The position numbers and the translations under genes are program-made. A DNA stretch of 64,000 nucleotides. Source: Paraphysoderma sedebokerense. Its lineage: Eukaryota > Blastocladiomycota > Physodermatomycetes > Physodermatales > Physodermataceae. The notes beneath the pieces were generated by a model. It did not search any database. It was not told where the DNA came from and was given only the letters and a program-made list of their open reading frames with translations. The stretch lies in contig JAHLJZ010000060.1 of assembly GCA_025602915.1 (NCBI GenBank), forward strand, positions 86,620 through 150,619, in the 5' to 3' direction. Positions 1-11,590 of this stretch are shown one piece after another (the stretch's first letter is position 1; the number at the start of each line of letters is the position of its first letter).

Positions 1-3000
1 CATTCGCAAAATAGTGCGTTTCGGCCAACCAATCCTAATCAAACACCGCCTGGGACGTACCGACCTCCTCCGGCTCCGGGTGCTCCTCTTCCATTCTTCC
101 CTTACGTCACCGCACATTCGTCACTTAATTCGCAATCATCGCCTCAAATGTCTGCTCACGGTCAAATTCTAGCTTATCCCTCATTCAATCAACCAGTTGT
201 ACCCCATCCAGTGACAAAACTCTACGAACAACTCGTGTCAGGCTGTCAACGCTCATCCTCCGCTTCGTCGTCCAATCCTGTTCTTTGTTGGAACCCTTTC
301 TGCGCTTCAAACCCTCATTCAGTTAAGAGATCTACAGACGAAATATCAAAATTAGTGACCTTACTTTCCGGATGCGGGTTTGTCGGGGATCTATATTGCG
401 AGAGTGTGAAATCACAGATTCTGTCACAGACTAGTCTCGAAGGAGATCGAACAAACTCGGTACCACAGTTTCAGGGTCAATTTGTTCCCATGTCGTTTGC
501 AACAACTCCTGATATTTCCGCACCAAACCCCGTTCCCAGTTTCTTGCACCTTGATCCCTCCAGTCTAACGGCGTGTTTAATGACATATCAAGATCGCGCG
601 GATTTGTGGGTCAATAGAGAACCCATAAATGACTCTATCGCAGATGGTCTTGCGAGGGAGTTGGTGTGGGGAAGGATATACTCGAATGCGTCAATGATGG
701 AAGTCGGTGAGTACTTCTTAATCTGCGTTTGCTGTTGGTGACTTTGCCAGATTAGAAGTCGAACTTTTGAACTAAACTCTTGATATCTGTCTTGGCATTA
801 TAGTTCGACTGAAACAGTGTACACCGGACGATTATATTCTCGAATTATTTGACTTAATGGCCTCTCAACGAACTGGCCAGACTTCGCCTAGTTCCCAACC
901 TACCTTTTTACCGAATCACATAGCTGGGGTCGTGTACTATATTTTTTCAAGGCTGGATTTACTTGGGAAGACATTCATGGTTCCAAACCCGTCGTCCATC
1001 TTCTCACATTCCGGTGGCCATGCAACTCAGGTGGTTAATGTTGAGAAAGTGAAACTGATCAATGACTGGGTCATTGAAAAGGTTCAGTATCGTTACTACT
1101 TCTCGTAGCATCACAAGCTTTATTTCTAACGGTTCCTAATAACATACAGTGCCCTCTCATAGTGAAAGACGCAATGTTGCTTGGAATATTTCATTCATTG
1201 GAGTATCTTTATTTGGGAGTAGACGTTGTTAGGGAGAATACCATCCGTGGTTTATTCACTATGTTGCTGGTAAAATCTGATAACCAATTTGCAGCAAGAT
1301 TGGTTTGCTTTATTTGTCTAACGGCGTTGATCTATATGTAGAATCCACTCTTATCCGATCCTAGACAAACAACGACTTCATATATTATCTCGCAGATTTG
1401 TGATTTAATTGTTTCATTGACCTCAGACATGAAGGAGTATTTAAATAGACTAATCGTCGCACCGCGGTGGAGGAATCGGGATACGGTGGAACCAAAATCA
1501 ACCGGCTCGATATCTGCATTTACAAGACAACAACAAGAATCTGATTCGGAATCACTCAAAAAAGACTTTGCCCATTTCGTTAATCTTATTCAATCATTCA
1601 TCTTGAATCGATTAATCAGGGGTTACAACAATGAGACCGATTCCGAAGATGATGAAGACGAAGAAGCTGATAGATTCAAGGGCCGACCGAATAAAGATGA
1701 GGCCGTCATGAATGCTACCAGAGTTCTGGGCATATTCTGTATCCTTTTTTTCATGCTGAAACTTATACTCCTGTTCTTTATACGATCATTCAGTAATGGA
1801 TTCTTTAACTCAAGTTACGTAACCAGACAAACTCAACGAAGTATACAACTACCTTCCCTATACAGAGTTTCAAAACGCAACTTTGAGCTCTTGTTTAGAC
1901 ATCAAAAAAGACTTCCCAAAATATAGAACTCAAGAATTCTCGTACTGCCAATACCCCTTCATCATCACAACTGAAGTCAAAGCTGATATTCTGAAAATCG
2001 AATGTATGGTGACAATGAGACATGAATTACAAGATGCCTTTTTTAGAAGTATGTTTATCGGAGTGAATAGTCCGTATTGTGTTCTAAAAGTGAGAAGGGA
2101 GTGGGTTGTACGTGACGCGATGGCGCAGGTGATGATTTTATCTTTTTTGGTCTTGCGTTTTCTGTGTCTTGTATGGTCTATTCACAATATGTATTTTACT
2201 GGTTAGTTGGAACAAATGTCGAGCCAAGATCTGAAAAAGCAGCTAAAGGTTGCGTTCATTGGTGAAGCAGGTGTAGATGAGGGAGGTGTTCAAAAAGAAT
2301 TTTTTCAGATTGTCGTGAGAGATATGTTTGATGAGAAATATGGTGATTATTTCAGAATTGATCCTTATAATGAGTCTGTTAGGATTCTAACTCGATCCTG
2401 GTGGTAGGAATGTTCACTTACAATCCACAAGCAAGAACGCATTGGTTCACACCGAATTCGGTTCACGACGAACTTTCACTGAACGAATATAAACTCGTGG
2501 GCAGATTAATTGGTCTAGCTATTTACAACTCTGTTCTCATGGATGTGAAATTTCCGATTGTGCTGTACAAAAAGTTGTTGCTGAATATGAACGGTTCGAA
2601 CGGAAAGCAGCCTTTATCCAAGAGTCAAAAGAGGGCAGAAGAAAAAAAGTTTGGGCTGATAGAATTAAGTGAAGTGGATCCGGTAACGTTTTATTTCCTT
2701 AGTTTTTGATGACCGACAGCAATTTATTTATTGAATTTGACGTGTGCATAGGACTTAGCAAGAGGTCTTCAAACGCTGCTTGATTATCCGGGAGATGTTC
2801 AAGAATTGTACGATCGAACATTTGAAGTCGAGTACGACTGTCTAGGTGCTCGACTGACGGCAGAATTGAAACCTGGCGGAAGCAAAATTTCTCTAACGAA
2901 TGAAAACAGAAAAGGTTAATAGGCCAAATTTCTCATGTGCTCATCGATGGCAGCTAATCTCAAAAATACTTTAGAATTTGTGCAACTCTATTGCGATTTT

Positions 3001-3728
3001 ATCTTAAACACATCAATCAAAGAACAATTTCAATCATTCAAAGATGGATTTGACTTGGTGACTGGTGGTAGTGTCATTCACGTAACTATTTGATCTAATT
3101 TGTCGCCTGGATGTTTAAGCCTTATCTAAGCTTAAATTAATGTGTATCAATTGGGTCAATCGTCTTGTTCCAGTTGTTTCGACCAGAGGAACTCGAGATT
3201 CTTGTATGTGGTAGTTCCAGTCTGAACTTCGAAGATTTGGAAGATGTCACACAGTACGACGGCGGGTACACTGAAAACACACCAGTGATAAAGTGAGAAA
3301 TCTCTGAATACTTACCTCTTTTGCGCCTGGGCGACTATCTGACAACCACCTGCTTTATAAAATGACTTAGATCTTTCTGGAAAATTGTGCACTCATTTTC
3401 AGTGGAAGAAAAGAAGCGATTACTCGCATTCGCCACAGGTAGCGATCGCAGTCCGATTGGCGGATTATCAAGACTACAATTTGTTATTGCCAAAAATGGT
3501 GATGACAGCGATAGGTTTGTTAAAATTATTTATATGCGCTTTTGTGGCAGATCGTCTGATTCTCTCTTCGAACTGACAAATATTTACAATCCCGGTCCCG
3601 GATCAAGGTTACCAACATCGCATACTTGTTTTAATGTACTATTACTACCTGAATACAAATCGGAAGATAAACTGAGGGAAAGATTGCTGACTGCGATTCA
3701 AAATGCAGAGGGTTTTGGATTATTGTAA
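1..3728 (+). CDS. UBE3A/HUL4-like HECT E3 ubiquitin ligase (5' truncated)
   Basis: HECT-type E3 that accepts ubiquitin from an E2 on a catalytic cysteine and passes it to substrates. The reading frame is open from base 1, so the start lies outside the window. Exons read as 1-706, 804-1081, 1150-1269, 1342-1738, 1827-2128, 2207-2342, 2408-2682, 2752-2914, 2975-3081, 3174-3292, 3371-3514 and 3608-3728. The first exon carries a Cys-rich AZUL-like zinc finger (about 200-330; LYEQLVSGC, then FCASNP), the signature of UBE3A. The second half is a complete HECT domain: [14 protein letters not shown] joins across the 2343-2407 intron, and the catalytic Cys lies in LPTSHTCFN near the C-terminus. An acidic stretch (about 1633-1670) separates the two. 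The family is clear. Whether it is the strict UBE3A or HUL4 orthologue is less certain. Confidence 0.9.
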
Positions 3729-4308
3729 ATTCGTCTGTTGTTTCTCTTCTTTACGTGTCTCTACAGTCTATGATCGGGGAACGTTTTTTGTTCATACTTT
3801 GGAAGCGTGTATATTAGTAATGCAAATACATACAAACATAATATTGTAGATAACACGAGATGTTATTTGTTTTTGGTATCGATAAATTCTCGCCAAGGCG
3901 TGGCTTCTCTCGTAATAATTACCCGAAATGGCCACAATTTGCCCCCACCAGACACAATATGACGGTCGCAATTAAGCACAACTTCACTGCCAAATATACC
4001 ACACACTTGGCGTCGGTGACTCGATACTACACAATAGTAATTAGTGACATACTGGTTTCAAAATTTAGGATTTAGAGGATGTATGATATCGTTCTCACTG
4101 TTGACAAGCAGCAATCTGCCAAACGCGCTCTTGGCATGACAAAAGGGCGCAGAACTTGCCGTTAGTGACGATGGTTATCGTCTGGACGATATCGCCCGAA
4201 TCTCACTCTCATTTTTTTGACTGTGATAGAAATCTGAAGATATATCTATTTGATAACTAGGCTAAGATTTTGTTTGATAAAAAAAGCCGGCAAATCGATG
4301 GCATGCAC
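3729..4308. other. Intergenic, no gene recognised
   Basis: This stretch lies between the HECT ligase stop and the promoter of the secreted-protein gene. A 71-codon open frame at 3860-4075 has no family signature, splice context or signal peptide, and I do not call it. Confidence 0.5.
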
Positions 4309-4320
4309 CGAATATATAAA
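4309..4320 (+). promoter_or_regulatory. TATA box of secreted-protein gene
   Basis: CGAATATATAAA lies about 78 bp upstream of the ATG at 4398. The same 12-mer sits upstream of the paralogue on the minus strand (49649-49660, about 97 bp from its ATG), which supports a conserved core promoter. Confidence 0.6.
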
Positions 4321-4397
4321 TAGCACTCTCTCTCGAACTGTTGGCAGTTAACCGCAGTTCTCAAAACAACAAATATCAGATTCTAATTTTTTATCCG

Positions 4398-5161
4398 ATG
4401 AATACTATACTTTACGTCACCCTTTTCGCTCTTGTTGTTCTATCATCTTGTGTGGATGCACTCCCGAGTGATGCGACATCCAAACCAGCAGTATCAAACC
4501 ATAACGAAAAAACCGTCATCCTTGTCAAAGTTCCTCAATCTACTCAACTCTCTAACGAATACAAATCCCTTCAAGTATTTCTTCGTGGTGGAGTCCCTCA
4601 AAATGGTGCTGAAATTCCGATCCTCAGTTATGATAATATGATGAACCCTTTTACCGCGCAAGCCAAAAGAAATAGTAATGTCTTATCATGGTACAAAGAT
4701 TCTGGTGTCATGGAATATGTTACTAAAGATGCGAATGTATGGCCTGATTTTGTTCGAAAATCTTTTGGATCAAATCCCGAATGTAAGTTAATGCCCCATA
4801 CGATTCATGCTCAAAATGCTTGAAAGTTTAAGAATTGAAGATAACTGTTTTGTTCTCCCTTTAGATTATCGTCACGGTTTTGGTCTTTATAGTGTGGCAC
4901 CAGGTTTGTTTCAATTTGTGTTCGTTAACTGGAATTTGATAATAACCGTGTTCAATATCATTTTTAGGCCCCGATTACTGGGTTTTCGATGCTCATATTG
5001 ACTGTGCAAAGTATTCATCCTTCGAATATAAAGCCGTCAAGTTTGGTACCTACTATTCAAAAAACGGTGTAACCCATACTGATATCTGGGAAGATGGACC
5101 TAATCATATTGCTAAATGTGGTGCAATCAATATTGTTGATTTCCAAGAAAAACAGCAATGA
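4398..5161 (+). CDS. Small secreted protein, paralogue 1 (unknown family)
   Basis: Three exons: 4398-4782, 4865-4903 and 4968-5161. The ATG at 4398 opens a classical signal peptide (MNTILYVTLFALVVLSSCVDA), so I chose it over upstream non-ATG codons. The mature part is about 185 residues with no recognised domain. It aligns over its whole length with the gene at 48882-49552: both have TVILVKV/TMILVKV, then STQLS, an IPILSY motif, WxxxxGxMEYV, DYWxFDAxIDC and NHxAxCGxIxIVDFQ. Two conserved cysteines (IDC and CG) could form a disulfide. An intron after NPE is absent from the paralogue, while the intron after VAPG is shared. AATAAA signals follow the stop. The function is unknown; an extracellular role is inferred from the signal peptide alone. 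Confidence 0.8.
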
Positions 5162-6128
5162 ATCTTTGTAGAAATGTCAATGCAAAAGAGAACTGTTGAA
5201 TTGATGTAATTTTTTGCGCTGCCTATTTGTTAAGTCTAGTACGGTTATTCTTGCTAATGTAATAAAATTTAACTTCGTATATTAATAAAACAAATGGAAC
5301 TCTGGTCTTTATCTGGATGTTGGAATCTATGTGCACAGAGGTATAACATCTTGATCTAGTTCATGCAGTCGAAATGTTGATATTCTAGCTGGAGAAAACT
5401 ACAGACTTTACCCAAAGTCGTAGTTGGAACAATGTAGCGCAGGTTATCCTCTTTGTATTGATACCGACAGTTGATCTTTCCAAACAACATAATGAAATGC
5501 TGGTTAGGCAACTGCTTTTGATCATTTTTTACCAACATTATGTGGACATATTCTTTCTCGGAATTATCTAGTTTGTTGCCAATCCGTTATGCGGGGCAAT
5601 TTTTCTGATTATCGTGCACCATCTATGACAAGGTGAACGTACTACTTTGTTGGCCAATAAACCATCATCATTTATCTGACCTTGTTGCATGTCATGATTG
5701 TTACGGCTTTGGCGATTTCTGCTTCCGTCTATTTTTATCCGACTTGTTGGAACAATTGATGCAGAAATTTTTCCCCACAAAACAGCATCTAATCACTCCT
5801 GCAAAAGCCCTCGCTTGTTTTTGCTTTGCGTTTGTATTGTGGTATTTTGACTTTTGACTTCGCCCATGATCAGTCTAAAATAGTCATGATTCGCGGGATA
5901 TTTTAGGTGTCGGGTTCAATTCGAAAACTGATTTCCATTGTCATATATAATATCCAACATGTTTCATCCAGATAAGAATATAAGAGCGGTTTAAATTATA
6001 TTTAAAAGTCGGTAAAACCTGTGGAGGGACTGTGTACCTTTTCGGATCTGGCCCCTACATAAGAGACGGATGGCCACTCATGTATTTAACATTCTTTACT
6101 TCTCGTTAACACACCTACCGGCTACAAG
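5162..6128. other. Intergenic, no gene recognised
   Basis: About 1 kb between the secreted-protein gene and the first GH16 copy. Polyadenylation-type AATAAA motifs occur just after 5161. Short open frames on both strands overlap one another and match nothing I know. Confidence 0.5.
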
Positions 6129-7388
6129 ATGAAATTGATTATTGCTGCTTTCTTGACCATCCAATTTGTCGCTTTTACCGCAGGAGTACCAAATAAGGCG
6201 ACCGCTTCACCTGCCGTTCCAGAAAATTGTTTAGTTCAATCAGCAAGTGATCAATTCGACTCACTTGATATGGCAAAATGGTCTTTAGCAAACGAACTGG
6301 ACGGAGGAGGCAATTGGTGCGTTCCAAGTTTTCGCGTATTGAAGTAACTCAACTGTACTGTGCTCATTATTGTGAAATCACAGGGAATTTCAGTGGTACT
6401 CTGACAGCAGTAACAACACATTTGTTAAAGACGGAAAGACGGGAAATTGCATATTCTACCAACCTTGACTGCTGATCACTTGGGTGAAGCAGCGGTGGTG
6501 GGAAATACTCCGGAAGGAAGATATGTTTTAACTATTCCGGCTGGAAAATGCACCGGGCGGTATGTATATGGTACTTTAAAACATGGCATTTTGCGCATAT
6601 CTCTGATGACCACCTTTTAGCCCTGAATTCTATGGCTGTGAACGCACGCGACAAGAGGAGGATACATCATCAATCCCATCATGAGTGGGAAATTGATGTC
6701 CCGATTCACTCTTAAACCAGGCGTTCGTGTCGAGGTAAAAGCCAAGATTCCCCAGGGTGACTGGATTTGGCCCGCGATTTGGTTGCTACCAAGATATAAA
6801 GTTTATGGTGAATGGCCTCTCAGTGGTGAAATTGATATCATGGAGTCTAGAGGAAACATGAATGCTCCCAATGGGGCCAATACCGTCGGTAGTACACTTC
6901 ACTGGGGACTCAGCTACAAAGAAAATCGATACCCGATGACGCATGCAACGATTCAGAAGCCTCAAGGCACTTTCGCCGACGACTTCCATACATACACCGT
7001 CGACTGGACATCCAAAGGTATCACTATGTATACCGATGGTCAAGTGGTATTTACTATCGATTTTAGCAAAATCGGGGGCTTTTGGAAATATGGTGAATTC
7101 AAAACTGGTACCAACCCTTGGGGTGACTCTTTATCTGCACCATTTGATAGAGAGTTCTTCTTGATTATGAATGTAGCAGTAGGAGGTACTGGTGCCTACT
7201 TCAGAGACGATATGCCAGGGAAGCCATGGAAAAATTATGATAACAATGCCATGGGCAACTTCTGGGCTGCCAAGAATCAATGGTTACCAACTTGGCCATC
7301 TGGTGGGTCCATTAATAAGAGAGCCATGATAGTAGATCATATGAAGACCGTAAAAATAGATGATAACGGAACACCTATCTGCCAATAG
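6129..7388 (+). pseudogene. GH16 glucan-active enzyme, copy 1, frameshifted
   Basis: Glycoside hydrolase family 16 protein of the secreted beta-1,3-glucanase/glucan-binding type. Exons by comparison with the intact copy at 21745: 6129-6316, 6384-6559 and 6621-7388. Exon 1 encodes a signal peptide (MKLIIAAFLTIQFVAF) and exon 3 the catalytic motif GEIDIMES (E-I-D-x-x-E). Two lesions break the frame. An 8-bp tandem duplication AAAGACGG (6427-6434 and 6435-6442) sends exon 2 to an early stop. One base is also missing around 6650-6662, relative to the intact copy, between YGCERT and GYIINPIMSGK. The second lesion is shared with copy 3. From 6443 to 7336 this copy is identical to copy 3, while exon 1 and the 3' flank differ. 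Downstream of 6681 an open frame of 235 codons remains. Confidence 0.75.
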
Positions 7389-7558
7389 ATATTTTCAAAA
7401 TTCAAGTTAGACCATTAGAGTTGTATCATTAGTAAATTTGTCCTTTATGGTGGAAAAATAAAGTAGCAAAACTTTGAATCAGTTTACAATTATTTCATCG
7501 AAAAAGTTCTCGAGAATCTGAAATTTCATTATTTTCTATGGACTAGAAATAATACCCA

Positions 7559-7573
7559 ATTGCCATGGTAACC
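7559..7573 (+). promoter_or_regulatory. RFX X-box-like site upstream of fibrillarin
   Basis: ATTGCCATGGTAACC matches the RFX X-box layout (GTNRCC, 0-3 nt, RGYAAC) with one change in the left half. It lies about 140 bp upstream of the fibrillarin ATG in the 325-bp gap 7389-7713, which holds no other gene signal that I see. A regulatory role is inferred from the motif only. Confidence 0.4.
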
Positions 7574-7713
7574 AATCTGGCTTCAGTCACGCGTTGGATT
7601 TAAACAAATGCGGTTTCAGATATTTTTTTGTCGACAGACAATTTCCTTAAACCACTTTGAACTCCGTTTCAATTTTCATTTTTTCACTTTCACACCCTTA
7701 ACGTACAATCACA

Positions 7714-9236
7714 ATGGCAAGAGGCAGCTTTGGAGGCGGTAGAGGAGGAAGAGGTTCATCTAGAGGTGGTAGCCGAGGTGGATTTGGCGGTGGTAGAGGA
7801 GGAGGAGCTCGTGGTGGTGGTCGAGGTATGTGTCGATCTGGAGTGCACAACTTCTTTCGTTTCTTAGAGATTTGAGTTCTGTAGTTGTCCTACTGCTTAC
7901 AGGCCCAAAGCAGCATCCTGTTCTGGTTCATCATCCTCTTGAGATGGTGAATTCTTTTAAACGGATCGTTCGCTGGTTGCCTTGGTCAGTGAAAAATGGT
8001 CAATTCAGAGCGATGATGAAAATCTTGTAGAAAGATGTTATGGATCGACATGAATCCGAATCTAACGAGACAAATTGTCACTCATTTTTTTGCTTGTCGT
8101 TTTGATTGTGGTGTTTTATTCGACCTTGACTCTTCTTCTGCCATTCCTTCATTGCTGTTCACTTTACCTGCTGACTTCTAATAGGAGGTGGTAGAGGTGG
8201 ATTCAAACGTGGAGGAGCTCCTGGTGGTCGAGGAGGAGGAAGAGGCAGTAGCAGAGGTGGAGCAAGAGGAGGAAGAGGTGGTGCCAGAGGTGGAGCCAAA
8301 GTCATCATCGAACCTCATCGTCACGAAGGTGTCTTCGTTGCCCGTGGTAAAGAAGATTTACTCGTCACCAAGTCCCTCGTCCCCGGTGAAGCTGTTTACG
8401 GAGAAAAACGAGTTGCCGTCGAAGGTCCTGATGGTAACAAAGTCGAATACAGAGTCTGGAATCCTTTCCGCTCCAAGTTGGCCGCTGGTATCCTCGGTGG
8501 TGTCGATAAAATCCATATTGCACCTGGTTCAAAAGTCTTGTACTTGGGTGCCTCAGCAGGTACAACCGTCAGTCATGTCGCTGATATTGTTGGTCCGGTG
8601 AGTTGATCGCCTTCTTCTTGATTTTGCTCCGTTTTTGTTGTAAATCTTTGGTACTAATTATGAAATCTTTCGACGTTCGCAGGAGGGTCTGGTGTATGCT
8701 GTAGAGTTCTCTCACCGATCTGGTCGTGACTTGATGAACGTTGCGAAGAAACGAACAAACATTATTCCTATCATTGAAGACGCCCGTCATCCCCATAAAT
8801 ACAGATTGCTCGTTGGTATGGTTGATGTCGTATTCGCGGATGTTGCTCAACCGTAAGTCATCTATTATCTGTTAAATGAACGAGTTCCGAGTTCGTCATT
8901 CTGACTTAATTGCTTCTTCCTCGTCACTAGTGATCAAGCTCGTATCATTGCCCTTAACGCCCATCATTTCTTGAAAAACGGTGGACATATTGTAATCTCT
9001 ATCAAAGTATGTGGATTCGAGTATTAGTCGCTGTGAAGCTGATTCTGACCCAATCTGTTTAGGCAAACTGTATTGACTCCACAGTAGATGCTGCCACAGT
9101 TTTCGCTAACGAAGTCAGGAAACTGCAACAAGAGAAGATCAAGCCCCAGGAACAACTTACCCTTGAACCTTATGAACGTGACCACGCTTTGGTTGTTGGT
9201 GTTTACCGACCCCCTCCCAAGAATAAGAACAAGTAA
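7714..9236 (+). CDS. NOP1: Fibrillarin, box C/D snoRNA 2'-O-methyltransferase
   Basis: Methyltransferase of box C/D snoRNPs that 2'-O-methylates pre-rRNA in the nucleolus. Exons are 7714-7825, 8185-8597, 8683-8852, 8931-9006 and 9063-9236, giving 314 residues, the normal fibrillarin length. The N-terminus is a glycine/arginine-rich (GAR) domain of RGG-type repeats (residues 1 to about 75) interrupted by a 359-nt first intron. The SAM-binding core follows: [15 protein letters not shown], then [36 protein letters not shown] and HIVISIKANCID. All key methyltransferase motifs are intact. The gene is convergent with the glycosyltransferase at 9545. Confidence 0.97.
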
Positions 9237-9544
9237 ATCCATTGGTTTTAGGTTTAGGTTTCTAATTTGTAGTTGATTTTGGTCTCTTGTATTTATATTG
9301 ATCAGTAAGTCGAAAATGTATTTTTTTCTAGTAGCGTTAGGCCCGTGTTTTCTGCAATATTTTATTTCCATAGTCTCCTGTAATTTGTCGAATAGATGAA
9401 CACTTTTAATACATTATCTTGCGATATCACGAAAGGTTGTGCACAAAGCTTGATCTCTAATTTGGCAATTTCCATAAATCGTACAAAACACAGATTATAT
9501 ATCATGTACAGTATATACATCAATTTCACACCCATATCTTGAAA
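9237..9544. other. Convergent 3' intergenic region
   Basis: Gap of about 300 bp between two converging genes. It contains AT-rich 3' UTR-like sequence on both strands and no coding signal. Confidence 0.5.
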
Positions 9545-10537
9545 TCAATTAATATAGCCTTGCATGTCTCCTGGTGTGACATCATCCACCGATATCGTAT
9601 CTTTATCTAAAGCATTCACGACCACCTTCCACACAGCCCTAGCGAAATTAGTTTTCCGCTCTAAAATGCCTTTGATTGTGATGTTCGTATATCCCTCCAA
9701 ATTGAGCTTTGCCACGGCAGAATTATACAGATGCATTGCCCAGCTATTGTTCCAATCAAACTCACTGGCACCTTCATTAAAAAGGTATTCTAAATCTTTT
9801 GTTCTCCAGCTCAAAGGAAAGAAAGATTTTCTATGCAAGATCAACGTGTCCTTTTGATATTTTGATAGCAGGCTCGTAAATAGAGTAACGGAATGAGTCG
9901 TCCATCTTCCGTCAAAGACCTTTTGCATACTTTCGTACCAATCACCAATTAATTTTGCTTTTGGTGCAGCCATTAACAGTCCAACACCGATATCAGAGTT
10001 GGCTTGTTCTCCGACAATGCATTCGAATCCGGATTGACGTAGTTTTGTAAAGTTTTTTAAAGGTATTGCGTCTAGATCAAAGTAAATTCCGCCGTAGTCG
10101 TACAGAACTTTAGCTCGAATAAAATCTGAAACGTGAGCTTTATGTACAACTTTATGACCATTGATAACGGCGAATTTATCCACTGGTTTTTGAACAACGA
10201 CATTTGGTTTCCGTTGTATTTTTGTGGCCCATTTTCCAACAATGGGCGAGTCGGCGTGAATGTAGATTTGACTTGGCTTCAGATAAAAATCGGCAGATTC
10301 AATAGATAACCATTGTAAGAAGGTGACGTTAGTATTTCCGAGTATTATGAAATGAGCGATATTAGGGATTTCGGTTGGAATCTCTCCAACAGTTGCGATC
10401 GATGGTGATGTGATAGAGCGTACTGAAGTAGATTCAAAGGAGCTTGAAAAGTGAACGACGAGGAAAACAGTGATAAGGACAAATGAAACATAAGGAGCAG
10501 TAGAAGCTATTCTATTCTTCGTTTTTTGATTTGCCAT
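9545..10537 (-). CDS. DXD-motif glycosyltransferase, type II membrane protein
   Basis: Single-exon gene of 330 residues. A hydrophobic segment at about residues 15-31 (YVSFVLITVFLVVHF) after a short basic tail fits a type II Golgi signal anchor. IPNIAHFIILG near residue 57 and DFIRAKVLYDYGGIYFDLDA around 138-157 match the glycosyltransferase sugar-binding DXD family (Pfam Gly_transf_sug; OCH1-like and related). DLD at 154-156 would bind the nucleotide-sugar metal ion. The likely role is addition of a sugar to glycoproteins or glycolipids in the Golgi. Donor and acceptor cannot be read from the sequence. It lacks introns, unlike nearly all neighbours. Confidence 0.85.
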   Translation of the reverse strand: MANQKTKNRIASTAPYVSFVLITVFLVVHFSSSFESTSVRSITSPSIATVGEIPTEIPNIAHFIILGNTNVTFLQWLSIESADFYLKPSQIYIHADSPIVGKWATKIQRKPNVVVQKPVDKFAVINGHKVVHKAHVSDFIRAKVLYDYGGIYFDLDAIPLKNFTKLRQSGFECIVGEQANSDIGVGLLMAAPKAKLIGDWYESMQKVFDGRWTTHSVTLFTSLLSKYQKDTLILHRKSFFPLSWRTKDLEYLFNEGASEFDWNNSWAMHLYNSAVAKLNLEGYTNITIKGILERKTNFARAVWKVVVNALDKDTISVDDVTPGDMQGYIN

Positions 10538-11590
10538 TTCTATACTATATATAGTCTGGTGTTTGTTTGTTCGAGCGTCGATCTATCGCCAACTATATCA
10601 ACAGTATATTTCTGAATCGATATCGGATTTTCTCTGTTATCCAGCTATTCTTTAACGGTTCCCGAAAGATGGTATAGCTATTGAAAGTCGGATTGCAAAA
10701 GTTTTGGAACTTATGGCGATGGTATTTGCAAACTACTTGTTGCGGAAGTGTCGTCTGAGAATAGTTGATCTATGCATATAAACTTTGATCACACCGTCGA
10801 TTCGCCACTGTCATGGCAATTCAAAAATGATTTTCAATCGACTATAAACGTTTTGTGCCCGACTGCCCGCAGTAAAAGAAATGGTAAAATATATTCATAA
10901 TTAATTCATTTTGACGGTATCTATAAGATGAATTTGGAGCAAGACCGAAATGCCCTTTTTCTGTTCTTCATCCATCCAGCATTGTCAATGCCCTGCTTGC
11001 TTTAAATGTGCATCAGGGTGCTTTGAGTCAAGAGTTGTGCTACTTGCAACACTAATCTGTCTTCAATTCATTTTGGATATCACTATTTTTAGATATGGCT
11101 ATTAACAAGTATCTGCATTCATCAAGTATTTCGACTTTTGATATTTTCTCAACCCAAGTGATCACGATTAGAATCGCAGTCACGCGAGCAAAAGATTGTC
11201 ATCGCTTGCGAGATTCCTTCATCGGTAATTAGACGAATTCATCATTACATCCAAATCACATTTTATGTTCAAAAGTAAGGACGAATATAGCAGAGAAAAC
11301 AATAGACTCCATCGTGGAAAGTCGACCGAGACGACTTGGTTGCCTAAGTGAGAGATGATTTTAGAGAATAACATGATCGGAACTTGATAAAGTTGTTATC
11401 CTCAGATATAAAATCATTCTATACCGGTTCAGCGTGATAGTACATACTAAATTTTTATCATCACATGTATTCTAAGATGTGCAAACCCTAGCGATTGAGC
11501 GACCTTGGTTGGCCTCGACCGGAACGTAAATTGAACAGTGGGCCTCACTCTAATTATCATCATCGTCGTAATTAAATTTCCATTTCAGAA
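10538..11590. other. Intergenic, divergent promoters
   Basis: About 1 kb between the divergently transcribed glycosyltransferase and CRT10-like genes. ATATATAGTC-like AT-rich sequence sits just upstream of the glycosyltransferase start. I see no further gene. Confidence 0.5.

Noticed and set aside
2343-2407. Apparent frameshift in the HECT gene between two overlapping frames
   Set aside because: A 65-nt intron (donor after TATG, branch-like CTAAC, acceptor GGTAG) restores the frame exactly to the family pattern [11 protein letters not shown], so the gene is intact there.
5911-5923. tRNA B-box-like GGTTCAATTCG
   Set aside because: No A-box at the right distance and no cloverleaf pairing could be drawn.
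7826-8184. Possible intronic box C/D snoRNA in the long first intron of fibrillarin
   Set aside because: A GATGATGA C-box-like sequence is present near 8012, but the only CTGA D-box lies about 160 nt away and no terminal stem is evident.
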